The notes: generated from the sequence alone by a model not told the origin. A DNA stretch of 64,000 nt from Haemaphysalis longicornis (GCA_013339765.2 CM023457.1:50989745-51053744); one strand, 5' to 3'; shown: positions 1 through 11,555, counted from the first letter of the stretch. A program made the numbers and translations.

Positions 1-79
1 AGAAAAAAGCGTGCTCTAAACGACCAGATTGATTTCCAGAGTCGCCAATAGACACGACGAAATCAAAGAAGCCAATCTA

Positions 80-640
80 TAGATATAGTCAGACTGATCC
101 AGGCATTCGTCTTCAGTAGGGTGGTCTACGTAGCACCATTCCTCTCACTCAAGAAAAACGAAAGAACAAAGGTCAACAATATGATTCGAAAAGTATACAA
201 GCAAGCCTTAGGCATACCCATAACAACGCCGACCAACAAATTCGATGCATTAGGGCTGCACAATTCGCTCGACGAGCTAACCGAAGCCCAACAAACCTCC
301 TAGTTGGAGCGGCTCACGAAACGTCAGGCTGGAAGACACGTGCTGCGATCCCTCAGCATTGGTTATGATTCGCAACATGGGAATATATTTGACGTTCCCC
401 CCCCGAAGCACGAGCACATTTGCACATTCCTCCTTTACCCAGGAACATGCACCCAGTGCATAACCAAGAGCGCAGGCAAGAAAGAGCCAAAACTATCCCC
501 AAGCCCTTTGAAAAAATCAGGCAGGCGATATACGTCGACGCTGCTGAATACTGAGACCGCGCTGCCATGGCAATAACGGCGGTTGACCAGCACGGCCACC
601 TGATAACCTTAGACTTATAATCTCTCAACTTGATAATCGA
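80..640 (+). pseudogene. LINE fragment, RT C-terminal part to start of RNase H
   Basis: One frame reads IVRLIQAFVFSRVVYVAPF, then ERTKVNNMIRKVYKQALGIP, DALGLHNSLDELTEAQ and LERLTKRQAGRHVLRSL, with a TAG at 301 between two of these blocks. This is typical of the region after the reverse transcriptase in arthropod LINEs with an RNase H domain. A frameshifted continuation (YVDAAEY-like at about 525-550) would be the start of RNase H. Both ends are cut and no tail is seen. Confidence 0.7.
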
Positions 641-1530
641 GATTATCTCAACTCGACCTTTAACCAGTGCACTCAGCTAAGCTAAAAAAAGACCCACAGA
701 GTCACGTTCCGAGTCTACGCGAAAAGCAAGTCACATAGAGCCCTTCTTCCACGACCCTGAAGCGTGACCTAAACGAGAAACGTGCACCACGAATTGGAAA
801 CAATTTTATCTTTCGCCATCGCGCGCAGAAAATAATCAGCGGGGATAAGAGCCACATATCTCGCTGTTTGTCGCGAAATGTTGCCACAATCGCAACTCTG
901 TGGGAAGAAAACACGCCGTTAGCCGTTATTTTCTCGTCCCTCGTCTCGTTTTTCTGTGCCATAACGAAAAGTGAAAACAAAAAAAAAATCAAACGTCCCT
1001 TCGCCTAGCGACGACGATGGTTGAAACGCTCAGCTGTCTCGAGAGGGATTCGTTCGCTCTCGTTGGAGTTTTAGGAGTTCACAGAGTTCCGGTGACAAGA
1101 TGGTCGTCATCAGTGAGACCAGGAAAGCTTCGCTTTAAATCTCAGCTGCTTCGACCGTGTTGGAACCATTTTTTTTAACCTCCTTGGTTGAAACCCCCTT
1201 GCCCGACGAAGTCCATTTTTCGGAAGCAGGCGGCGTTGGTACTGAGCATTTATGCAGCGCATAGTGACCCACCAGAATGGCTGCATCTGTTGGACGCGTG
1301 CGTCTGCTTGCCGGAGTTTCAAGGACGGCGTATTTTTGCTGCAGTGATGTGCATCTTCTTGGATGACTCATAGTTTTTGTAGGCTGTAATAAGTGCAGTT
1401 TTCCATGCAGTAAAGAAAAAAATGTGTCGGAATGACGCAGTTGTGTAGACGTCGGTTTTATAACCCGAGGGACCCGGGTTCGATTTGACCACGGGAGGGT
1501 TTTTTTCTTGGGGTGCTTTACTTGCCTTCG
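641..1530. other. Unassigned; tRNA-like B-box near 1475
   Basis: No gene seen. Around 1478-1492 GGGTTCGATTTGACC resembles a pol III B box, but no upstream A box or cloverleaf could be built, so it is at most a decayed tRNA-derived SINE. The stretch 1110-1200 contains an AAGCTTCGCTTTAA segment resembling one at 26658-26670, suggesting a dispersed repeat. Confidence 0.3.
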
Positions 1531-1534
1531 CTGT

Positions 1535-2353
1535 TGTATGTATGTATGTATGTCTGTATGTATGTATGTATGTTGTATGATGTATGTCCTATTTGATGCC
1601 GTATGTATGTGTCATGCATGTATGCTTGCTTATGGATGCTATCAGTATGCATACATATGTATGAAATATGATGTTATGTATGATTTACATGATGTATGTA
1701 GTGTGTGCATGAGTGTTGTCATGCAAATGATGATGATGTACATGTTATATCATTGATGCATGTCAACTATGTATGTATGTAATGATACAAGCATGATGGG
1801 TGCATGTACATGTATATATATGATGATATGTAATGCTCATTACATGCATACATGATGAGTAGGTGTATGCGACATGAAGCATGATCACTTGATGTATGTA
1901 TGTATGGTATGACATATAATATCATGTATATTCATGCGTTAATGTATGTCATGGTATTTATGAATATGAATCAGTGACATGTGATGCATTAGTTGCATGT
2001 GTGGAGTATGTATGCTGCATTATGTTCTATGGTGGATGCTATGTAGTGCATGCTGTATGTATGTATGTATGTATGTGTATGTATGTATGTATGTATGTAT
2101 GTATGTATGTATGTATGTAGTGATGTTGTATGATATGTATGTATGTATGTATGATGTATGTATTGTGATGTATGTATGATGTATGTATGCATGTATGTAT
2201 ATGTATGTATGCAGTAGGCATGTGCATTTGCGTATGTATGTATGTATGTATGCATCTATGTAGTATGTATGTGCATGCATGCACGTATGCTATGTGCATG
2301 TATGTATGTATGTATGTATGTATGTATGTATGTATGTATGTATGTATGTATGT
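1535..2353. repeat. Long imperfect (TATG)n microsatellite
   Basis: About 0.8 kb dominated by TATG units, with pure runs at 2050-2120 and 2295-2353 and interrupted units elsewhere. The long open frames across it (all Tyr/Ile/His/Thr or Met/Tyr/Val/Cys) are translation artefacts. Confidence 0.95.
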
Positions 2354-2592
2354 ACAGTATTTGTCAAAATTTTTCAGGCCAAGCCGAAAGTACACAGGCC
2401 GCAAAAAATTCAATGTACAAGCTTACGTAACGAACGAAAATGAAACGTTTTATGCCGGAAAGCTAGAGAAAACACTTCTTTCTTACTGTCATAAAATATT
2501 TTGGTTACATTTGAAGGTACAGCTTATTCGTTGAATTCTTTGTGGGCAAGAAGGCTCAGGATTGGCCTAGAAAATTTTGACAAAGAGTGTAC
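2352..2592. mobile_element. Short inverted-repeat element (TTTGTCAAAATTTT family), copy 1
   Basis: The left arm TTGTCAAAATTTTTCAGGCC (2361-2380) is mirrored by GGCCTAGAAAATTTTGACAA (2564-2583). The arms are about 25-30 bp and the interior is AT-rich and non-coding. Related copies lie at about 33130-33390 and, as a half, at 33650-33700. The left end abuts the TATG array directly. Confidence 0.65.
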
Positions 2593-3015
2593 GTACTGGC
2601 TCACGCGTCAGCTTTGTACGTACAAACGCCATACACCAAGAATTCAGCAATCGCGACAACAGCTGACAAGCAAGGGATTCGCTTTGCGGGTCTTTGACCA
2701 GAATAATAACAAATCGTTCTGATAAACCCGCTCGTGTACTTGCGCACCAAGTACAGCAACATGTTGTCGACACCGGCTTATCCCACCCGAGCGCATTTCA
2801 CTGAGCCATCAGAGGGAGATCCTTTCAGAATGTTAAAAAGGAAGAAAAAAGAAACGTTCACAGCCGTGCACACAACTGTACATTCGCCTCATCAGCAAAG
2901 TAAAAGAAGGAAAATACTACTGACGATCACAGTGCAGCGTCGAGGGGCCATGCTCCTTTTTGTTTACGGAGTACCGTTCAGCCTTTGTTCTGCCAGCTCC
3001 CATGTCAGCGAAGCC
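2593..3015. other. Unassigned
   Basis: Ordinary mixed-composition sequence. Short open frames on both strands lack recognisable motifs and splice-site support. Confidence 0.3.
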
Positions 3016-3390
3016 TAGGTTATTATTATTATTATATTCTTTATTTCTACTCAAGGATGCGGGAAGCAGTAAAGGAGGTGAAGGCGTCTGCATCCTTGTT
3101 TGTATCCCGGTGGTACTTGCGAACGTGCACAGGGACATGACAGTCTCTTTTGGATGAGTCCCGCCCAGAGGAGGCGATGCCCCCTCCTGGAGGGTCTTGA
3201 TGTTCGGCGGAAGATGGGCTCTTCTCTCCGCCGCGAGCACCGAGCACTCCCACAGCATGTGCTGCATTGTGGGCCTCGTTGACGCGTGACACGAGGAGCA
3301 GGTCACGGTTGGTCGTTTCCCGGCAGTTCTCGGGGGGTTCTCTCAGGTGTTTGAGCGGCGGGAAACGTACGCCCGACACTTTGCCGGCAC
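3016..3390 (-). pseudogene. LINE 3' end with zinc-knuckle and (AAT)n tail
   Basis: On the minus strand MTCSSCHASTRPTMQHMLWEC gives a C-x2-C-x7-H-x4-C knuckle of the kind found at the C-terminus of RNase H-bearing tick and insect LINEs, with upstream residues in a shifted frame. The 3' end is AATAAAG followed by (AAT)n at 3019-3040. The element is 5' truncated. Confidence 0.7.
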
Positions 3391-3554
3391 GTCAGAGTTC
3401 TGACTGTAGGGGCTACGGTGCCTTGATGCTCGCGTGCTCCGCTCGAGGTGCTCTAGTAAAGGAGCCACTGAAAGCCCCTAACGGTGCGTTACGAAAGCAG
3501 TCACGGTTCGCTACGGCCGCTTTCCCAGCGAGCGAGGCGAAAGCCTTGAGCATC

Positions 3555-3555
3555 A

Positions 3556-3623
<68 letters not shown>

Positions 3624-3636
3624 ATATATATATTAC
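3555..3636. repeat. (TA)n microsatellite
   Basis: About 40 TA units with one slip (ATTATA) at 3611. It is followed at once by a B-box-bearing element and a second (TA)n. Confidence 0.97.
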
Positions 3637-3800
3637 CCACGACCTCCGGAAGGAGGTGGTGGAGGTCCTGGGTTCTGGAGGTCGTGGGTTCGGATCCCAC
3701 CTGGCGGGCATTTTTTCTTCGCTTTCTTTCTTTCCAAATTCTTTATCTGTTTCAATGACCTACCATATCCTCCCCTTTGCTTCCCGAGGTTTTCTTGACT
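3637..3800 (+). mobile_element. tRNA-derived SINE-like fragment
   Basis: GTGGGTTCGGATCCCACC (3685-3702) is a good tRNA B-box/T-arm: it can pair GTGGG with CCCAC around TTCGGAT. It is followed by a CTTTCTTTCTTTCC tract. The A box is not recognisable, so this is not a functional tRNA gene. It lies between two (TA)n runs. Confidence 0.45.
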
Positions 3801-3819
3801 GCCAAACTTTATTTCTGTC

Positions 3820-3820
3820 T

Positions 3821-3851
<31 letters not shown>

Positions 3852-3877
3852 ATATATATATATATAATATAATATGA

Positions 3878-3930
<53 letters not shown>
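3820..3930. repeat. (TA)n followed by (GA)n
   Basis: Interrupted TA repeats (3820-3875), then pure GA repeats (3884-3930). The GA run read on the minus strand is a CT run, the usual 3' tail of several retroposons in this window, but no coding remnant is visible next to it. Confidence 0.95.
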
Positions 3931-3932
<2 letters not shown>

Positions 3933-4280
3933 TTAATTGTGAGTTAGCAGTACTCTGGTGCGAGTTAGTTGGCTTGTGTTCATGAAAAGACGGTACAGCG
4001 CGAACGTAGCAAGACCGAGGAATGGAAACACGTAGTACACAACTGTTTAGGATGTTCTTGTCGGAGTGGTTTCCTCCTCAAAGGAATGCGTGAGCCGCCT
4101 CAGCATCGACCGCTCTCCCGGTGAGAGCAGGAGCTGATCCGAGAAGCAGGGGCAGCAGCAGCAGCCAGCGGCGATAAACCGCGGCAGAAACTCGGCGCTC
4201 CGCCATAATGGAACAAGAATTAGCCTGGAGCGCGCGCCCTGACAGGTGCACGTGGCGGCACGTGCGCAGGACGGGTGCAC

Positions 4281-4282
<2 letters not shown>

Positions 4283-4368
<86 letters not shown>

Positions 4369-4600
4369 TTTTATTGCCGCAAGGGCTAATTCGGGGGAGG
4401 GGTCGTGACCGAGGGAGGGAGGGTCCCCGGTGACTTTGGCAGCCCGGGTGACGATGGCATCTTGCACCCCCGAATCCGAGATGCCCAACGCCCTCGCCCA
4501 GTGCTCACCATCTCGATATGGGGGGAATGGGTTGTGGGGGCATTGCCCCAGGAGGTGATCCATGGTTCGGAACACCCCAAAAGCGGGTCAGTGGGGTAAA
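4283..4600 (-). pseudogene. LINE 3' end with (CT)n tail
   Basis: Minus strand: MDHLLGQCPHNPFPPYRDGE, RALGISDSGVQDAIVTRAA and PELALAAIKVLS, a LINE C-terminal tail after the knuckle histidine/cysteine. The sequence ends in AATAAAAGTT followed by an 84-base CT run (4283-4366). The (CT)n is thus attached to the 3' end of a retroelement. Confidence 0.7.
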
Positions 4601-4894
4601 TAGTACAGACCGGGGAACATGCGGTGCACGCGGGAGAGGCAAGGAAGTGTGTACGTTTGCACTAAGCGCCATCTTCGGCGTGAGAGAGCGTCACGTGCGC
4701 CTCACGCGGAAGGGAGCTGGGACTGCAGAGAGGCTGCCGTTTGAATTTCGGCCACTCTGCCGCCTGTCGGAGTAACTCGCGTCGAAAGGCGAAAAAACGA
4801 AGGCGAAGGAAGACACGCAAACAGGACGTAGCAGCAAAGAAGCCTTTAATCATCGCTCGAATTTCGCCAACCCAATTTTTGGGTCAAAATGTTG

Positions 4895-5117
4895 TTTTCA
4901 ACTGGTATTTTTTGTGTTCTATAGCAAATATCAAGCACACGTTTATTTTTAATTAAAAGAGCACTGGCTATACCAGTTGTGCATTGACGTCTTGCCTCGA
5001 ATATGTATAGTATTTTCTTTTTGCTCAACAATGTGAGAAGTATGTTTCCACATTTAGTGGTTCGGAAAGGGTTTGGCTGTGTAAACTTCTCGCTCAAGAA
5101 TTGTCGGAAATTTTGGC
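4895..5117 (+). repeat. Dispersed repeat, copy 1 (flanks the CAGA array)
   Basis: Matches 48020-48300 with many differences: shared blocks include TTTTTAAWTAAAAGARCACTG, a CTC/TTC-AACAATGT-GA-AAGTATG block, and GGCAGACAGACAGAC near the right end. In copy 1 the last block has expanded into the microsatellite. Confidence 0.5.
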
Positions 5118-5212
<95 letters not shown>

Positions 5213-5213
5213 T
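5118..5213. repeat. (CAGA)n microsatellite
   Basis: About 24 near-perfect CAGA units. The related element at 48280-48296 has only three units at the equivalent site, so the array probably expanded in place. Confidence 0.97.
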
Positions 5214-6304
5214 ATTTTTGGGTTTAATTAGACGAAGAAAGACTGTCGTATTTCAAAACAAACACGACGCGTTGTATGTGGTCGTATACATTGAAGTCAG
5301 GGAGGCAACAGTGCAATAAGCTTGGCAGGATGAGGTTTAGAGCTGGGAGAAGAAGGGCTGTTTGCGTTGCAATATGTTTGTATTGCACCAAGGGGTCAAA
5401 AGAGTACAAACACTCGACGGGTTGCAGGGCAAGCACGATAGACCTGTGATTTCTGCTCCCTCCAGTTCCCCAGTTTTTCTTTCACCTCGTGTGCAACCTG
5501 TAAAGCAATGCAAACATGAGAGACGTGTGTTGACATTGTTTATAAAAATCATATTAACAACTGCTATTAAAAGAAGTTTCGAGTGACGGCTCAACAACCA
5601 CCATTTGCTCTATTAAACTTACATTCTCTCTCTCGACGACAAAGTTAATTTTTTTAAATAATGATACGTACGTAGTTCTAAGCAGAAATTTGTCCCGGTG
5701 TTTTAAAATGTAACCTATGAAGTTTTAAAATATGTATACTACGAGATGAGCGGTTACAATTACTTTTACGCGAAAACCTAAGGAAGGCGTTGCATGTACT
5801 GCCACAGAACCGTGAGTACTGAAGGGCTATTTTTTTTTCAACGTAATGAGATAGGGAATAATGACATCAGAAATACCAGAGAAACAGGAAACTGACTCCA
5901 TAAGTCTTTTTCTGGTTGGCTCAAACATTTGTAATGTGTTTCTTGCTAATAAGCGTTTGAACAAGGAGAACCGGAAGCACGTACGTAACGATTATTGCGC
6001 CCACACAGAAAACACACGTGACCGCAGTTGCCTATTTCTCTCAAGGTGGCCAGGAGCTACGAAATTGTGGGGATCGTGCACTAGAGAGGTGGGCAGGCTC
6101 AGACTGCGGCTTCAGTGGCCCTGGTATACCGATTTTACGAAAGATGTGGCTGTGTGCGTACCAGAAAGTTATGTTGCGTGTTTCGTGAAAGATCTGTACT
6201 TGCGTGAATTTGTGCGTGGCTTTACACGTCTCCGCCGTGCGACCATGATTTTTTTTCCAGGGAACTTCGCTAGTGAAGCACTCAACAGGACGCGTTAACT
6301 GCGC
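5214..6304. other. Unassigned
   Basis: About 1.1 kb with no recognisable coding sequence or mobile element. Open frames at 5861-6298 (+) and 6041-6328 (-) show no motif and no splice support. Confidence 0.3.
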
Positions 6305-6309
6305 ATGCG

Positions 6310-7012
6310 CAACTCTGTCCAGATTCATGCTCGATTCCCGTTGAATTCACATCAGCAATATCGTATATCCGCCAACAAAGCACTCGGTTTTCTAAGACGT
6401 TACCTTCAGCATGGTGCGGAGCATGTTAAACTACTTGCCTTTCAATCACTCGTTCGATCCAAACTGCATGATTATACGAAACCCACGTCAGACATACTTC
6501 AGCGACGCATTAAAGTCCATTCAGAATCATCCCGCGAGTTTCATTCATTCGTCATAATCGCACCACGACAGCGTACCCTAAAATTAAAATCCTGTCTTCC
6601 CTGCTTTCTTCCGGGTCGTCACATTGACAGTATCCGCTTCTTTCACAAATTTTAATATGGTAACCCGCATTAGATCGTTCCTCCGGCACGCACTTTCTAT
6701 CATTATCAATTCGCAAGAAGACCTGTGGCGTCTCCTTCAGACGAACACATTAATTCCGCTATACGCCACCGAATCCACTCTTCATAATACCCTTCCCCAG
6801 AATCCTGCATGTAACGCCCCCGTCACCCTCCCCCCTTTTTGGGGGGGGATGTCCTAGAGATTTCTGTCCCCTGATTTTCTGTGCTGAACAGTGGGCAGCT
6901 CAGACCTAGAAGTACAAACCTCCTTGGTCACCACAGCTGCCGATGTCATCACCCGGCACAAGCCAGCGCACACGACTGCCCCTGAGCCACATAAAACACA
7001 ATAAAATAATGT

Positions 7013-7075
<63 letters not shown>
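6310..7075 (+). pseudogene. LINE 3' end(s), jockey/CR1-like, with (CT)n tail
   Basis: ANKALGFLRRYLQHGAEHVK and LLAFQSLVRSKL (about 6375-6465) match SRSLGYLRRNLQN and KLAFQKFILS of the RT fragment at 19069-19605, so both come from one LINE family. Further C-terminal coding-like sequence ends near 6857 (PVTLPPFWGG). The 3' UTR then runs to AATAAAATAATG and a CT run at 7014-7075. More than one fused fragment may be present. Confidence 0.65.
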
Positions 7076-7078
<3 letters not shown>

Positions 7079-7349
7079 CATAGCACATCTCACACTTTGC
7101 AGGTCGCCGGCCCCTACAACGTTTCCGCTTCTCTCTTTCCTCAAACAGCTCGTGACCGGAATGGCCTTCCCCAAGATGTCGTATCTTTATCTTGTCCCAT
7201 GAAATTTTCAGCCCAACTGAATACTTGCTTTTAAAATTGTTAGCTTGCTCGCACCCGATGAATTTTTGACCCACCCCCAATGCAGTAACCCACATGCAAC
7301 CTGAAGTGATCTGAAGGTATAATTCAAAACAGCGCTAGCAAACGGGACA

Positions 7350-7577
7350 ATTTGCTGATCGCGGAGTTTGTGCTGCTGAGCTCAAGGTCAAGAGTTCGAT
7401 CCCTGCCTCGGTGGCCGCTTTTCTGATGGAGGCGAAAAGCGAAAGCGCCCGTGTGTCGAGATTTCGGCGCACGTTAAAGATCCCGAGGTGGTCGAAATTA
7501 ATCCGGAGCCCTCCACTACGGCTCGCCTCATATTCCAGGTGCAGCTTGGGCGCGTTAACCCCACAATCAATCAATTG
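7350..7577 (+). mobile_element. Ruka-type tRNA-derived SINE, copy 1 (5' end decayed)
   Basis: Contains the B box (GAGTTCGATCCC), the body GGAGGCGAAAAGC, the block TTCGGCGCACGTTAAAGAT, AATTAATCCGGAGCCCTCC and the tail CAATCAATCAATTGATT. The A-box end is degraded. The 3' tail is followed at once by a LINE 3' segment. Confidence 0.85.
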
Positions 7578-8100
7578 ATTGCGAAATACCAGCTAGCCCA
7601 ACTCGGCACCTTGGCTCAGTGTATATTAAAGCATACATCGGAGCTCAACATGCTCATACGTTGTCAACTAAAGGAAGATCTGCGTCGCGCCACACGCGCT
7701 CTCATCCCACCGTGTGTAACAGACCTTCACAGTGGGCTCGCTCGCTGGGAGGAGGTCCTGCTGCGTAGACTGCGAGTTGGGGTGGCCCTCTCTCCTGCGG
7801 TTACCCGGGCGTGGCCACCGCGATACCATGCCCCGTTTTCCACGACCTGCCCCTTCTGTACGGTTCCTGCCGAAGACGCCGATACCAAACACCTGCTATG
7901 GACGTGCCCTTCCCTGAGTGTAGCGAGATCCAGACACCTTCGCGGAACAGGCCTGCATCCTGGGAGACCCCCTGATCTCCAACGATGGCTGTGGGGGCCC
8001 CACCACCGCTGTCTTCTGGATTTCCTCCGGGAAACGGGTGCCAACTTGTACCTATAGGACTTTATTCCAAAGGGCATACTATCGCAAAAAAAAAAAAAAC
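7578..8100 (+). pseudogene. LINE 3' end with zinc-knuckle and poly(A) tail
   Basis: An open frame reads LARWEEVLLRRLRVGVAL, RAWPPRYHAPFSTTCPFC and DTKHLLWTCPSLSVARS. CPFC-x8-H-x4-C is the C-terminal knuckle of RNase H-bearing LINEs. The stop at 8058 is followed by a short UTR and A(13) at 8087-8099. The fragment is 5' truncated and continuous in frame with the SINE upstream, which is probably coincidental. Confidence 0.8.
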
Positions 8101-8399
8101 GTGCTCATACATGGAAGTTTCAAGAATTGGAGCTACGGTGCGTGTTTGTTTATTCAGCATCACCTCCCTCACCCTCAAACCACACACAAAAAGTAGATGC
8201 TGCGAATCCAGCGGTACCACTATAGGCAGTCAACCAAGAACCAAGAACCAACAAAAATACAGTGTAAGCGAATCCATAGCTTCGCGGCAATACGTTAACC
8301 TCCACAACTTCCTCCCAGAACTCCGATCCGTTTTTATCGACGAACGGGGCTGTAAAACAGGGCGCGGTGGGAGGGGGGTGCTTTAATATTGCAAGAATC
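8101..8399. other. Unassigned
   Basis: No supported gene or element. It contains a tandem 8-mer AACCAAGA near 8230. Confidence 0.25.
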
Positions 8400-9650
8400 G
8401 TGTAAGAAGACAGCGAATGTCGTTTTGTGAACCCGGTGAACATATGCCGAGGCAAGCGTCCCCTTCACGCTAAGCGAGTAATGCCCATTTTCTCATCTCT
8501 TCGTGTTGCAATAACTGGCCCCGACGCAAAGGGATCCGTACTTGTGTCGACGAGCGACTTTTTACGGAGCCCCTTCCGTCGCGGACCGCTTTTGCGGCAC
8601 GGGGAGAGGGCAGAAAGCAGGATTTTAAAACTCCGTTGACACTTCCCGCACCAACAGTTATTGCATAAGCAGCGCAGGAAAGCCGTAACTTTGACGTATC
8701 CTCGGTCACGCGAGCGCGACAGCCGGACGAGGGGCGCGTATATCCTCTACGAAAACAGGGTGGCGTCGATGCGAGCCGGGGAACGTCACACGCGATCTGT
8801 CTGGAGAGCTCCCAGCGGAAAGAAAAACGATCGTCGCCGGAACGCGGGTGGATTGCACCTACTTTGCCAAAGCGGAGCAGGTGAGCGCAATTCTGAGCTG
8901 CATACCACCCGGCCAAACGTCAGCCCAGCGGGGCGGAAAAGATGCTGTTACATTAGGGGTGTCGTCCGTCGTTCCGTCCGCACGTCCCGCGACTGACGCG
9001 TGTGCATTTCTAAAAATACGAGCGTGCAACATCAACATCTTCCTTCATTCGCGTCCTCTTACGCCCAGTCAGCTGAGCTAGCGAGGAGGAACAAACAACG
9101 GAACTTCACCTTCGGTGTTTACTTGCGAAAGCCGAGTGGCGGCGATGACGTTTCCCCCTCCACGCTGTCGCGTGGACAAGAGCAGAAGCAACAGCGGCAG
9201 TGTCGGTTAGATCGACCTTCGCGAGCGAGGCACCTGTACGGACTGTCATTGAGTGGCAGTGACCTGCTTTACCGGCGCTAACCGCTCGACGGCGGATCTC
9301 GTTCGACGCTGACGGAAGGAGCGCGCGTGGTCGACCCGTTTACATCACTCTCATGTCCAATCTAGAAGGACGGGAACGATCCGGCTCGCGCGATCTCTTT
9401 TCGGGGGCCCGGTAGGAGCGGAATCCCTGTCATCTTCACGTCGTGGTCAACCGTGCATTGCGACCCCGCGCGGTTGAATCATCTGCGCGTGCGGTGCCCT
9501 GTACTTCGACGCCGGTGGGTTGGCCGACGGGGAAGAGAAGCTACCGATATTCACACGTGACCTGATATCTTCCGAGGCTGAGGCAATCGCCGGCTCTGCA
9601 ACGGTAAAGCCGTTGCGGGGAGTGGGTGCCGATAGCGAGTGCGGTTATCG
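8400..9650 (+). promoter_or_regulatory. GC/CpG-rich, repeat-free region; possible promoter and 5' UTR
   Basis: About 1.25 kb with markedly higher GC and CpG content than the rest of the first 12 kb and no recognisable mobile element. It ends at the candidate first coding exon. Overlapping short open frames here have no protein-like composition that I can defend. No TATA box is evident at a position I would rely on. The direction of transcription is inferred only from the downstream exon. Confidence 0.35.
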
Positions 9651-9767
9651 ATGCCCTTTTTCGAATCGGTTCGCTCGCCTGCGGGCGCTGGGAAAAGAAA
9701 GCGGCTGCTTCAACGCCCCACGCTCCAGCTCGACTGCCGTCGGAGGGAAAGCATGTCTACGACAAAG
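9651..9767 (+). CDS. Candidate first coding exon of an unrecognised plus-strand gene
   Basis: An ATG at 9651 opens a frame of 39 codons (MPFFESVRSPAGAGKRKRLL... ending MSTTK). It runs to a good donor, AAAG|GTACGC, at 9768 with phase 0. A second in-frame ATG at 9753 (MSTTK) is an alternative start. The exon sits at the end of about 1.3 kb of unusually GC- and CpG-rich, repeat-free sequence, after which the DNA becomes AT-rich, as expected for a promoter, 5' UTR and first exon followed by an intron. The phase-0 end fits the exon at 28890 (starting TCG). No family is recognised. Low complexity and shortness keep the confidence modest; RNA evidence would settle it. Confidence 0.38.
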
Positions 9768-11027
9768 GTACGCTCGCTTGCCTGACTTCTCTAAACATGT
9801 TGCGCGTCGAAATGATTGCTTGGAGGTGCGCTTTGTAAAGGGGTAGTTGCATTCTTTGCAGTCTATATAAATGTGCTGCCAATGATAGTCGCGCTCAAAA
9901 CTATTGCGTCAGTACCGCGCTGTACGCAAATTGCTTCACTTCGCTTCATTTTGCGACGAATTCTGCCACCAGTGAACACCAAGTTAACCAACTTAGCGAT
10001 TGTTTCAGTCTAGTGTAAGCTTTAGAAACCATCCCCGCGACGCCCTTGCACTAAACGTTAACGACTTTCAGCTGAGAAGGTACGTTGCAGTATGGGCTTC
10101 TTAAAGCGGTTATATATATACATTGCTTACACTGTTACCAAAAATTCAACGTTATTTCTATGTCCAAATTCGTAAGTGCAACAATTCATCATCATCAACA
10201 ACAACAGCTTGCTGCAGGACGAAGGCCTCTCCCGTTGACCTCCAACCGCTCCTGTCCTGCTCTGCTCAAGTCCATTCTTTGCCCCCGAATTTCCTTATTA
10301 CCCACCAATTATAAATACGTGTAACAAAGGTCTTTACAACGGTTAAGAACTGCCGTAGTTCGCTTGGGTTCAGCAAATATTTTGTTCGTACAATTTACTG
10401 CGTAGCCAAATGCCAATTCGTTTAGTAGAGTGCGGGAGTTGTTGATGAGGCAAGATTACCGGCAGGGCTATCGGAGTGCTACAAGTGAAAAATCTTAGCC
10501 TCTCGTTTTTCTGGGTGTTGTCCGTTACATACTGACATATTTTTAACCTGCTTCCTTTTTTTCTTTGCCTTGTGCGTTTACGTGGAGGATAGAGGTGCTC
10601 ACACCCAAAACCTATTCAAGCCGCAATCTTATCTACCAAGCACGAGTTCATACGACGACGGAAGTTTCGCTTCATCTCATGCTCGACTATTTCTCCTGTT
10701 TGTTTTTACTTTTGCCACTCGAACGAAGAAAGAGCCGGAAAGACGGTTGACCTTATACAGTTGCCACTAGTGCTTACAAGCTGCGCGAAGAGCATGATAA
10801 GAGGCTATCGACCGCATGGCTTGGCTTGACCTAGATATGGTTTGACTTTGTCCAAAACTTTTACGCAGTGGAAGGACATGGGGGAGTAGTGCTTATAATA
10901 ATCCTTAACATTTGCATTATGAAAACAGGTATTGATAGTTACCCGTGTTTATGTTCTTTTTTATAGACGTTGGTGAAACAATAGCAACGAAAATTTCATA
11001 CCGGGCGACAACAGCCATGAAGTTGCT
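9768..11027. other. Candidate intron sequence with an RTE-like 3' scrap
   Basis: AT-rich. At 10183-10310, CATCATCATCAAC followed by GCTTGCTGCAGGACGAAGGC and CTCTCCCGTTGACCTCC resembles, on the minus strand, the 3' end of the RTE-like element at 16562-17040, whose tail is a GAT/ATG repeat. Nothing else is recognisable. Confidence 0.4.
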
Positions 11028-11555
11028 TTAACCCTTTCAGTTACCGTGTCTTCATATGGAGACGCGACTTTCTTCGTCGTTTTCCTCGTGAAAACGAAAA
11101 GGGTTCATGCTGCAGGGCTGTGCGGCTGATGTTCGAGACCTATGGAAGTGAAAGGTAGCACCATGTGATGTGGAATGGTGGAACCGCACTCATAAACATC
11201 GTTTCAAAATGGACGCCACCAAGTTTTGTGGGAGCTCCGGTGTGTTGCCGTCCTAAGTTCTCTTTTACTGTGGCGTAAATCATTTATAAAGGCTAAAAAC
11301 ACCTCTTTAATGTGCAGAAATTATTATTTCACCTTCTTGTTTGTAAACTGCCTCAGGATATTTAATATTTTTATAGGGAAAAGCAGGATTGAGTAATAGT
11401 GTCTCCGTATGAGGACACGACGCCATTTGCGTAATAAGTATTCTAGAGAGACTGAACCTTTTTTTTTCTTACCTCTAGACACTTGACACTAGCAAACCTC
11501 CAAGTATGAAAATTTTTCTGCAGTGAATATAATGATTCGTGACTGAAAGGGTTAA
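11028..11555. mobile_element. TTAA-flanked MITE with CCCTTTCAG ends
   Basis: TTAA|CCCTTTCAGTTACCG at the left is mirrored by GACTGAAAGGG|TTAA at the right (528 bp including both TTAA). TTAA target duplication plus CCCTTT ends is the pattern of piggyBac-type elements. The interior is non-coding and itself contains GTGTC-T-ATATGGAGACGCGAC and TGTCTCCGTATGAGGACACGAC blocks. Confidence 0.75.

Noticed and set aside
702..1373. Small minus-strand frames upstream of the TATG array
   Set aside because: No motifs, unusual composition and no splice signals; part matches a dispersed repeat seen again at about 26.65 kb.
1508..2534. Long open frames rich in Tyr/Ile/His/Thr or Met/Tyr/Val/Cys
   Set aside because: They are translations of the TATG microsatellite in different frames, present on both strands.
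4078..4408. Frames with poly-(Leu-Ser) or poly-(Arg-Glu)
   Set aside because: They are translations of the CT/GA runs. The same applies to 6854-7295, 12086-12400 and 13990-14383.
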